Assembly (NCBI GenBank): GCA_029204225.1
Contig: CM055111.1
Coordinates: forward strand, 25,488,404 to 25,552,403
Source of the DNA: Diphasiastrum complanatum
Lineage: Eukaryota; Streptophyta; Lycopodiopsida; Lycopodiales; Lycopodiaceae
DNA length: 64,000 nucleotides
Reading direction: 5' to 3'
The position numbers and the translations under genes were made by a program. Shown piece after piece: positions 44,301-53,984 of this stretch; the stretch's first letter is position 1, and every line of letters begins with the position of its first letter. Below the pieces are notes generated by a model. It made no database searches and was not told the DNA's origin. It saw only the letters and a program-made list of their open reading frames with translations.

Positions 44301-46856
44301 AACTTTTGTATGACTTTTCTTTTGCATGTAGTATACTGAATTTGCAGGTGTACTGAGCAAGTAATAATTATCCCCATCCCCAAGCACTTTCTGATTTTCT
44401 ACAATTTCCACTTTTCCTGGAACAACCTGCAAGCGTTTGTAATCAGGATCTGTTTCATTATGCAGGGAACCCTCACCTCATGTACGTGGACACCGACATA
44501 TTTCTCGTAGTCTTTCAATATCGCCTCCACGCTATCGTACATCAAGGTCTCCTGTTTTACGAAGACACAGTCCTCCAAATAGACGTTCTCCTCGAAGGCA
44601 TTTGCGATCACCCCCTCAGTATCGATCTCCAGCACGACGCAGACGCTCACCTTCGCGTTCTCCTTCACTTCCAAGGCGTAGACATGCTCCCTTGCATTCA
44701 CCATCACCTCCATCAAGACGTAGGTATCCACACTCACCATCACCTCCAAGGCGTAGACGCTTACCACATTCTCGTTCACCCCCAAGGAGAAGGCACTCAC
44801 CTCGACGCTTACATTCACCTTCCAACCGAAGGTTTTCACCGTTGCATTCTCGCTCGCCTCCAATTCGACATCGCTCACCTGTCAGGCGACTCCGCTCACC
44901 ACTGCAGTCTCGTTCTCCTCCAAGGCGTTCTCCACCCTTGTCCCGATCTCCTGTAAGAAATCTACGCTCTCAACCACTTTCTCGGTCACCTGCACGGCGA
45001 TTGCACTCACCCCTACCACCTCGTTCGCCTGCAAGGCGTTTGCGATCGGCATTACCCTCTCGGTCCCCTGCAAGGCGTCTGCGTTCGCCGGTACAGTCTC
45101 GGTCTCCTGGAAGGCGTCTGCGTTCTCCTATGCAGTCTCATTCTCCGGCTAGGCGTCTGCGCTCACCAATGTATTCCCGTTCCCCTCCAAGGCAGCCGTG
45201 CTCTCCATTGCAGTCTCGCTCCCCGGCCAGGCGTATATGCTCACCTGTTTACTCTCCAAGAAGGAGTCTGCCTTCGCCAGTACTTGCTCACAGTTCTCCA
45301 TGGCATGCAAAATCTCCTTTGCAAGTTCGTTCACCTGTGAGGCGCATATCGTCACCTCCGCAGACGCATTCTCCTCCTAGGCGTACACGCACGCCCATGC
45401 ACTCTCCTTATGCGAAGCCAATTCATTCTCCTCTGCATTCCAATTCTCCTGACAAGTTTTCTGATTCGTCTTTGCACTCTCACTCACCCCAGCAGCCTGT
45501 GCAGAAAGAACCACACTCTCCATTGCATTTGCGTTCTTCTCCAAAACGAAAACGTTCTTTGCAAAATTCCCAATCACCTCCAAGGAAGAAGCAGTTGTCC
45601 CGACATCGGTCTCCTTTGGAAGCGCCTTCTCTTGCACATTCTCTTTCACCTAAGAGGCAACCAAAATCCCCTGTGCATTCTTGCTCTCCGAGGCAAAGGT
45701 TGAAACCTCCTACATCACATCCTTCTCAACGATCTCCTAGGTATGCTCCTTATCATTCTGGTCGTCCAGATTGTCTTTTGCTAAAGCAGCCTGCTGTCCT
45801 TTGGTGTCATGATATGAATACTTCACATTTGCTTTCCTAAGCTGCAAGGGGCAAGGGGCTTTGTTCAGATTCAGAACATTGACATTTTCTCCTTGTACAG
45901 TTCCGCAAATCCTGTGCCAAGTGGTAAACTATCGAGCAGAAGAGTTGAAGCTTTTAATGGACCATTCGTGCAATCTGCCAGTCCTCCAAGTACTGCCAAC
46001 AGTCATCGCAGGTAGGTCCTTGACTTATGCAAAAGTGATTCAGCTCTCTGTGTGTACTGTGCACCTTTTTCCCCCTTTGCAAGTCCTTTGTGGGGCTAGA
46101 GAAATTGAACTCCAGACCTTAACCAACACACTGCAGTTAGAACATCCGTAACTGATTATACCTGTGAAATGTTGCAGTCAAAGTCCTGTTCAAACTCAAA
46201 GAACTCTTAGCAGACAGCATGTAGTTCCTTACGGAGGAAGGGAACCAAGAGCAGCGGCAGGATCATTTCTACAAGATAGGTGAATAATCTTTTGTAATAC
46301 AAGTTGTAACAGGTAGATTGATTGGGTCTAAAGTACTTGTTAGCTTATGAATTTTGTTCATTGGATATTGTGTCTCATATTGAAAGCGAAACACTTAACA
46401 TGATCTGTTTAGGGTTGATGTAGTGTGGCACTGAGAGTGGTTATTAACTCCGCTCTGCTGTTGTCACGTCTTGTATTATGTTCATTCTCTGGTTATTGCT
46501 CCAGATCTCCTGGAACAAGTGAAGAAAGGCTTGAAGCAAAGAGACGTAAAAAAGAAGAGAGACGTGTACGGAGAGAACAGAAGCGAAAGAGACGGGAAGA
46601 AAGAAGGAAAAGGAGGGAGGAGAGGCGGACTGCAAAGGCTGCAGCTAAGTCAAACATATCTGTTGGTTGGGTATCTGCAAGAGTTAATATAAATAATGAC
46701 TCGGGAACATCTGATGGTGATGATGACAACGTCCCAGAAACAAGGCCTCGGACTGAGGATGAAGAAATGGAGAGTGAGCAAAAGAGGATTGAAAATGAGT
46801 TAAGGAAGAAAGCTCTCGAGTCACTGAGAGCTAGGAAGGGTATTTTGTCATCCTAA
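38316..46856 (+). CDS. SRRM1/SRm160-like PWI-domain splicing coactivator
   Basis: I recognise exons at 38316-38336, 38546-38635, 39140-39262, 39345-39512, 40093-40176, 40257-40402, 40750-40810, 44214-44285, 44466-45740, 45901-46011, 46178-46279 and 46505-46856, all GT-AG. The start MSGGFFRGT and the PWI domain (MDVMRPWIAARVTELLGFED, then IQLTGFMEKNT) are highly typical of plant SRRM1-like proteins, which act in nuclear pre-mRNA splicing. PWI folds bind nucleic acid. Exon 5 encodes a charged helix. Exons 8-10 encode a long RS/SP-rich region with 13-residue tandem repeats. The last exon has a KRKRREERRKRREERR helix and an acidic C terminus. The joint of exon 7 (phase 0) to exon 8 (needs phase 2) does not fit, so a small exon or alternative site in the 3.4-kb intron is missing from my model. 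The other joints keep frame. Confidence 0.9.
38775..39139 (+). repeat. Intronic minisatellite (about 28-bp unit, about 11 copies)
   Basis: Degenerate copies of GGCACAGCTTACATAGGGTT fill intron 2 of the splicing gene, with spacing of about 25-33 bp. The last unit merges into the 3' splice site: its GACACAG is used as the acceptor before exon 3. Most other units contain a matching CACAG, so the intron presents a ladder of acceptor-like sites. Confidence 0.88.
41440..41890 (+). repeat. Dispersed repeat family, copy 1
   Basis: Shares ordered blocks with 50580-50990, including CACCAGC/CACCAAC, TTAGGTTTTGAGCAAGTTGA, TATTTGATTGGCTTTGCTC, TTCATCATG and GTGCATGTGACCT. It has no coding capacity and no recognisable LTR or terminal repeat. 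It also contains an internal partial duplication of GAGCAAGTTGAAGTGA. Confidence 0.75.
42480..42760 (+). repeat. Dispersed repeat family, copy 2
   Basis: Collinear with the second half of copy 1: TTCAGCTCCAGAGAAGTGAT, ATTCAGTACACTGTTCGCTG, TACAAATGTG, GGGAGTATGGATGTTGTAG, and a block ending GCCACAGGGT that matches CTCCATAGGGT. Confidence 0.7.
43974..44011. repeat. C-rich tract (C8-12 blocks)
   Basis: Three C runs of about 8-12 bases separated by TAA, A and A. The opposite strand has G runs able to form a quadruplex. It lies about 200 bp before exon 8 of the splicing gene. Long homopolymers are also error-prone in sequencing. Confidence 0.85.
44941..45252 (+). repeat. Coding 39-bp tandem repeat in the RS domain
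   Basis: Eight units of 13 residues, consensus SRSPARRLRSPLQ, phased at 44941 plus multiples of 39. Units differ at a few positions, mostly conserving SP dipeptides and RR pairs. It lies in the large exon 9 of the splicing gene. Confidence 0.9.
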
Positions 46857-48800
46857 TATGAGAATTTCTATTTAGAAGTTATTGAGACACGGTTTTTGCT
46901 GTTACAGCTCATTTTCTATGTTTCATAGCTCTGAAAACTAGCCAACTTATATGCGCTCATTCATTTTGTGGAGCTGTGGTTCGGCCAAATAATTTGAAGT
47001 TTGAACGTTGACTGGATCCTCTACAAAGATACAAGCACTCAGCAAGTGGTGGAACTGGCAGTTTCTGTATAATGGTACTGGCAGAAGGACTTCAAGCCAT
47101 TTGGGATTCTTGGTGTATGAATGCATTGTCTGAAGATAGGTTGCAATCTTCATCTTCTAAGATAATTATCTTCATCTCCTTGCCTTCATCAAATGGTACT
47201 GTCTTGTTTATGCTGTCATTCAGCTTACTCGCTAAACGTAACATTCCTAGCTTGCAGCTTTCCTACTTTGGATTTTTCAGACCTTCTGCAGCGTACTACA
47301 CAGAGCCTGGTTGAATTCGTAGTAGGGAAGCTGCATAACGAATGATTAGTTTCGTTAATGTCCAATTTGAATGTTGTTGATGCAAATTACTTAGGTGTTT
47401 TGGAAGATCAACTGCTTTGTTAATGGTGATTGGTGATGAGCTTGACGAGGCCATCAACAGATAAGTGTTTGACATGCTGCAACTTGTTGGGCATAATTTT
47501 TGAATGGAAGTTTGTCTTGGTCCCCTTGGATGCTCTGGAAGAACTGTTGGTCTGGTCACTTATGTTTGGTGGATTTGTTATCAGGCAAGTCAAGCACTGA
47601 GATATGAGCACTTTGATTTGAGGTTAGCGGTGGACATCCAGGGACCCATCTGCGCAATGGGGAGTAGGTCAGTGTTAATGAGTTCAATTTTTTACATTGA
47701 GGTTTGCCCGTTTTGCGGACTCAAGGACCAAGTTCTTGCCGCAGAGTTTCTCTTCTACCCCAATATGCAATTGCTGTGATTCTGGAAAATACAGTAATGG
47801 TATTCTCAGCGTATCTGCACTCTCTACACACGCTCGTTTCACGGTTGATATACGTGCATATATATTCTTTGATAACATTGCCTGTGTATGTATGAGTCAC
47901 GGGTGTCTCCTTCAAAATTTTCTCTGCTACATGTAATTTTTGCACTTTTAAAGAGTCATGGTTGCATCTGGTTATTCACTTTTTGACATACACGATCATA
48001 GAAATATTGCATGCTTGAAAGGTTAGTTGTGTTGCAATGGAAGCTACATCATAATTTGTTGCAATTGATGTTCAGCTCTGATGAGTTCCATGCGGGTTGA
48101 CAGATTATGTGCATAAACTAAAGTTTATGTTTCAAGTTTAATTATTCACTGAACCTACCTTGCAACTAACTACCCATAACATTTCTTGTCTGCTGGCCTT
48201 ACTCGATGAGGGGTCTATTCCTTTTTTGGCCACCAAATAAAAGAAAATGTCGACTCTCAGATCTGCAGGCTTACGGGTTTTCTACAACTTTTTCAGTACA
48301 CATTTATGTGTACAAATTAGACAAGTCATTATAATATGTTCTTTTCAATCACAATTGACATGAATGAAAGTGAATCTCCTTGGGCATCTTTTCTGGGCTA
48401 ATTTCACTACTTTTGCGTTTTGTCAAAGCTATGTATTGGAGCCTTGTAGACTCGTGTTCATGTTATGTACACTATTATTCCACACAATACAGGTTAGTGC
48501 TTCTTCAGTCAACTGTAGCTTGAAGTTTTAGACATGTTTGCACAATCTTGCATGAAATTATCAGTGATTGTTTTTGATCAAGATTTGTAGTTGTGGTGCG
48601 GCATTGTTTTCTGTAGGTATTGCGTTCTATATGATACAGCCAAGTAAGAGCATCCTGCTTGTTTTAATAAAAATCAATAACGATTCAAGAAATTGTACAT
48701 TTTGTGAAAATCCTTTCTTTAAGAGTAAACATGAATGGGTGTGAATTTGGTGCCTATTAATCCCAATCTTCGACATGGCATTTCAATTTTTGCAGACCTG
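46857..48800. other. 3' flank of the splicing gene, no supported gene
   Basis: Low-complexity T-rich intergenic sequence. The short frames look random. Part of the first 500 bp is presumably 3' UTR. Confidence 0.5.
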
Positions 48801-48810
48801 ACATTGCAGT

Positions 48811-49065
48811 TTATGCAGGTCTCCTAGAGGACATATAACTATGGTACTCCAGGCATTGTTGCATAAAGTTCTGGTGTTTAATTTTGTCACGTTCTTCCTG
48901 TGTCATATAGGTCGTAGTTCTTATTAAAGAGATGCAGCCTCCATTCTTGACTCGGGCAGCAACGGGCTGATTTTTTGTCAATTGATTACATATAGTAGAT
49001 ACGCCGGGGGCATCCATGCACATTAACCCCAGCCTACTGCTAAACATGGCGATTAGTTCTTTCAA
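48811..49065 (-). CDS. Unidentified 84-codon ORF, possible gene fragment
   Basis: A minus-strand frame closed by a stop just upstream. It has no ATG at its start; the first ATG is six codons in. The composition looks like a real soluble protein (motifs MCMDAPGVSTICNQ, RVKNGGCISLIRTTTYMTQE and HQNFMQQCLEYH). I recognise no family, and no flanking exon was found. It may be an exon scrap of a decayed gene or chance. Confidence 0.3.
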   Translation of the reverse strand: MKELIAMFSSRLGLMCMDAPGVSTICNQLTKNQPVAARVKNGGCISLIRTTTYMTQEERDKIKHQNFMQQCLEYHSYMSSRRPA

Positions 49066-50269
49066 AAGTTATTGCCCATGTTGCCAGTAGCTCTAAGTCA
49101 AAGTTCCTAAAACCTGTTAACAAGGTGCAGGCTGTAATTTTGTTGCCAGGTTCTTCAGAATTCTTTGTTGAGTGCATGCAAGATTATTGTTAGTTTCCCA
49201 TTGGAATGATTTCTGGCTGGCAAAAGAAGTGATTCAGAGCATTGAGACACCAAAAGTGAATCCTAGATGTGGAGGTCGTGTTGCTACATGTATCAAGTAT
49301 TCAGATTCATTGACATAGGGAGAGATTGCTTTCTATCCCACATATGTGTGGCACGGACTCTCAGATGTCTTAACTTGAGAATCGAGAGGCTGTTTATGTT
49401 GCACAGGTTAAGAGGGGTGAACTTTGTGTTGGCCTCTGGAGGGCTTGCAGCATTTGGCTGCCATTGTTGGTTGTTTTATGCTTTATGAATTCACATACAG
49501 AATTTACCATGGTGGGATGTATTTTTGTTACGTTTTCTTGAAAGTATGCTCTGTCCTTGCCAAGTTTGAGCATTCCCTTTATTGAATTTAGATTGTTCCC
49601 TCTCCTTTTAAAGATAGTTTGAAAAGTGTCATTGGCTAATTGATAGTATGGGTACTTAAAATCAACATTGTAACTGATATATGGCTAATTGATAATTGAT
49701 TCTGTCAACTTTCTTAGATGATGGAAAGCTGCTATCCACTTTACTCAACTTTATAGTAATATGTTTACCTAGTATTAAGTACGGAACGAAAGACAAAGTG
49801 GAGGTGCCCTACCAAACCCCCTCCCATTTAAATGTCTTCTTTGCTTTTTGGCACTTGCTAAAATATAAGTGGTTGTGAAAATTGGAAATTTAAGTATGCA
49901 TGCCTTCACAGGGGAAGCTTCAATATCAATAATTAGTATGAGGTGCATTTTGTGTTGTCATACTTTTATGGAAAAATGATGTTTGCTATGAAGCCTACAG
50001 GACAAGCTTTTATAACAAAAGCTGGTCTGAAGCTATCTAAAATCTTTGCATGCGATCTCTATTATTAGGCCTATATAGCTGTACTTGTCGTTATAAAAAA
50101 CTCATATAAAACTTCTAGGGAAACATCTTGTGGATCTTCTCTATAGTTCCTCATCTGGGGCTTTTTTTTTGTGAGTTTATCCTGCGGGCTCCACCCCCAT
50201 TGCTGAGAGATTTATGTTGCTGAACTGAATATGCCACATCACTCTGTAAAAGCAGTGAATTCTTTGATC
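49066..50269. other. Spacer, nothing recognised
   Basis: No domain, exon or repeat boundary was seen. Confidence 0.5.
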
Positions 50270-50480
50270 TAGATGATGTGAGAAACCTCAATTGGTCTTT
50301 GTACGAGTGTGCATGGAAGATAGTCTCCACACATGTTTGACCTAACCTACTCTTGGGCACTGACAAAATGAGTAGGGATGTTTTAGCACTTGTCCAACCT
50401 ACACGTGATGATGATGTTCATGATCTCAAACTTTGCAGCTAGACTTTGTAACACTGAAATATTGCACGCCTCCTTTGTCA
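50270..50480 (+). repeat. Dispersed repeat family, partial copy 3
   Basis: Contains the CATGTTTGACCTAACCTACTC block, then a GAGTAGGGATGTTTTAGCAC block and a GATGATG block. These match the distal half of copies 1 and 4. Confidence 0.6.
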
Positions 50481-50579
50481 AGTCGGCTACCATATTAGAC
50501 ATAACAGTGTAGATTTATTGTGGCCATAGAGGACACGTAGTAGTCATTTGAGATTTTGTCTAATGTGGTGAACTTGTTT

Positions 50580-50990
50580 ATGCTATTTCTTTGTATTTAA
50601 ATGGTGCAATTTACCCACCAACTTTGAATTTGAGTTAGGTTTTTAGCTAGTTGAAGTGATGAATTGTAATCTTTTCATTTTCTTGTATGAAGTTGGGACT
50701 GTATTTGATTGGCTTTACTCGCAAGTGATAGTCTTCATCATGGCTGACACTACCCCTCACCTTCAGAGAAATGATAGACACTTAGTTTTCGGTTTTTGTA
50801 CAAGTCGACGAAAGTTTTTGTTATGTATGTCTGTGCATGTGACCTAACTTACTCTTTGACTTTATCCAAGTGAGTAGGGATCGTGTAGCACTATATTTGC
50901 ACTTTGCATGATGAAATTAAAGTTATGAGGCTTTTTGGCTCTACTCTCTAAGGTTGACAATTGCATCTCTATTCCTGGCAATAACATTGA
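50580..50990 (+). repeat. Dispersed repeat family, copy 4
   Basis: Collinear with 41440-41890. Landmarks are TTACCCACCAAC, TTTTTAGCTAGTTGAAGTGA, TGTATTTGATTGGCTTTACT, GTCTTCATCATGG, CTGTGCATGTGACCT, GTGAGTAGGGATCG and TGACAATTGCA. Confidence 0.75.
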
Positions 50991-52399
50991 TATCAATAGT
51001 TATGGAAATATACAAGAAGTCCTAAAAAATGAACTTATTTCAATGTCAACTAGTATAAGTTGTGAATTGATTCTGGATAGGCTAGCTCATTTTAATTAAA
51101 CCCAAGATTTGTGGGCCTTAGGTCTTGGGCACTTACCTCCATTATTTTTGTTGATAAACCTTTGGATTAGACCCAGCTGAGCCTTGTTAGTGTTGAGTCT
51201 AGTTGACCAAGCAATTTTTATGGAATTGGAGGGAAATCTGAACAATGCTTATTTAAATCTGACCAACTACAATGATGCATTATTTTTTCCATCACCCAAG
51301 ACATATGAGCCCATTCTTGGAATGATGCTGCAAATTTTATGACATCATATGACAAAAATGAGTCATAAAAAGGTATTCTTCTTGCCTTTTCTAATTGTGA
51401 AAATGCAAAATTTGTTGAAATTGACAATGAACTTGACACAACTATCTTGTCATAGTTTTGAATGTCAAGATAGCTTAAAAATCCACAAATCAGTTTTGTA
51501 CAACCTTCATGTGAAAGAGAATTCATTATTCCCAAGTTTCAGATGGTCAAATTGACAATATGTTGAAATATAGCTGTTTAATAATTATGTTTGATCATGC
51601 TCATTGTTAGCTACACATTTTTTCCACATACTATAATAATAAGTTATAAATATAGAAGTGATTCAGCCTATTTTTTAAGGAGGATATCATTGAATTGGGC
51701 TCTTAATTCATATGGAATAATCCCAAGCTTGTTATATGATCTCCTTTAGCTCATTGTACTTGATCAGAGGTCTCATTGTAATGATTACCTTATGTGCTAA
51801 CTATGCCAATTGAGTATGTAATCTATAACAGTCACCTTTGTGCAATGGGATTACACCAAGCATCATCTATTGTAAATTGTTAGCTATGTTGTTTTATACT
51901 ACCCTGTTCCATCTTGCAATGCAAGCCTACGACATGTAGACACAAGATACCATCGACTTGGCATGAATTAGAGATTAAAGAATGAATGTAGTACTAGTGT
52001 GTCCTCCAGGCTATTTATACTAGCAAGAAAAGTATGCTAAATCTATATTAATAGAGATTCGAAATGGATGATCGTAAAATCTAGGTCTAGATGCATGGAG
52101 ACAAATTATTTTTTATTAGAGTCATCATTTGATTAAATTACTATCTATAAGAAGCTAATCGAAAGTCTCATATGGTTGTGACTATCACTAGACTCGAGCG
52201 TAGTCAAGTTATGCAAAATCCTTTTAGCCCCAAACCAAAGAGTGCTTGTAGGCACAATCCTGAGATAGAATTGCAATGATTTCATGAGTACATAAATTGT
52301 GGATGGTGATATTGATGATTGACTTGTTGAATATTGGACTATTAGATTTAGATGATGACATGTGGATCTTAGTACAATATTCCTATTGAATAAACAAAT
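50991..52399. other. AT-rich spacer, nothing recognised
   Basis: No gene or element signature was seen. Confidence 0.5.
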
Positions 52400-53600
52400 T
52401 GTTGAGTCTTGGGTCTCTGTCATAGTGCATGTTTCATGGACTCAGATTTATGTGATTTCACACACATTGGATCAATCATCTTTCATGCACGCTTAAAAGT
52501 GTGGACCCTTAATGATTTGATGAAGATTGTTTGAGATGTGTTTTAGATGCTTGGCTTTGCTCCAATTGATTCACAAACCTAGGTATAAATTTGATTGTTT
52601 GATAACTCACTCTTTGAATTGTGGATGATGGGATTGAGTAGCTAAATGTTGGTTAGAATCATTTGTATAGGTGCAAACCTTTATCCCTCTAGCAAAGACA
52701 CTCTTAGATTTGATCACAAAGATCTTGCATAATGTGCACCTGCTGCCTATTATCCAATCTTGGGCCCACCATGTCATATATTTGCATGCTCCATTAGAGT
52801 CTTAGACACGTTTGATTTTGGAACAAATGGGCTCTGCTTCTCTCACACGTGTGTACAATTATGCACCCATACTTGCATGTGCACATTTGAGATGAGATTG
52901 TCGCACAAGCCTAGTGATAGTGCACACATAAGTGTTGACTCTTGGGTCTATGTCATAGTGCGATATGTGCTACAAGGCCTTGGAATTATATTTTCTCATA
53001 CATAATGGATACATCATTTCTCATCAAGGCCCTAAACCCTAAAGCATCTAAGTGAGAATTATGCAAGAAATAGCTTGATGTGGGCCAAAATTATGTACAT
53101 ATGGCCATCCCACATGCGTGGAGGACGTTCTCATGTGTGAACACATGCAAAAGTTTTGGTGACATGCATGTAGAAAATCATGTAATATAGTCAAAAATTG
53201 ACATTTGGCAATTTCTAGGTGTCTAGGTGGTGCGAAATCAATGAATGATGATGAGGCACTAAGAGTGGCATGCATACAAGTACATGCAACATCCCCACAC
53301 ATGTGAAAGATGCCATATCAGGTCGTGCTCCCTCCATCATGGAGTCTATTTTGTATAGAGAATCAAGGAGAAAATAGAGCTAGATTTGCACAAAACAAAG
53401 ATTTCTCTCATTGTCTTGCGTTTTTTGTAATCTAATGTGGTAATTATTGTTAGAACTTTATGCTCAGGCTTATGTTTGTACAACAGGCTTCCATTCACAT
53501 ATGTGAAGCCAAATTTGATCATAAACACTTGTATAATCATTGTTCTTGCTTGTTTTTTTGGTGGTAGATCAATTCTAGCTCTTGTAATTGATAGAACCAT
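52400..53600 (+). repeat. LTR-like old repeat with direct repeats and G-box palindrome
   Basis: A block starting CTTGGGTCTCTGTCATAGTG (near 52410) recurs near 52938 as CTTGGGTCTATGTCATAGTG, followed by similar downstream sequence. CACACGTGTG occurs at 52844-52853. The block with TTCACATATGTGAAGCC and ATTGTTCTTGCTTG near 53490-53555 resembles the 32318-32905 insert. Confidence 0.45.
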
Positions 53601-53984
53601 TGAAAGCTATGCATCCAATCACTCATTAGAGGAGTTACAAACATCAAAAGGGCCGTCTAAGAAATGCCATGTAGGACAAAAAAAACGCCGGATTTTGGAA
53701 ATTCGACAAACTTTCAGGTCCAGTTTAGCTTAACCTTACTAGTAACGTGTAGTTAACATGACACGTTAATGACGTATGCAACTGAGACTTCAAGAACCGA
53801 TTGACGCTCATTAACTAACTTTTTCAAATTTGAAAATGAGATTGTGTCTCTCGTTTTAACTAGCGAGAGAATAAACATAGAATCTCAAGTACGCCATGTA
53901 TAAAGAAGAGTGTCTATTTTCTTTTTGGTCTGTCAGCTGATGTTTGCGGAGATGTCTTAGTTTCATCTACACATTGTTCTCCCT

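Noticed and set aside
44399-44956. Overlapping 158-159-codon frames on both strands of the RS exon
   Set aside because: Repetitive Ser-Arg-Pro codons leave other frames open; the true frame is the RS/SP-rich one.
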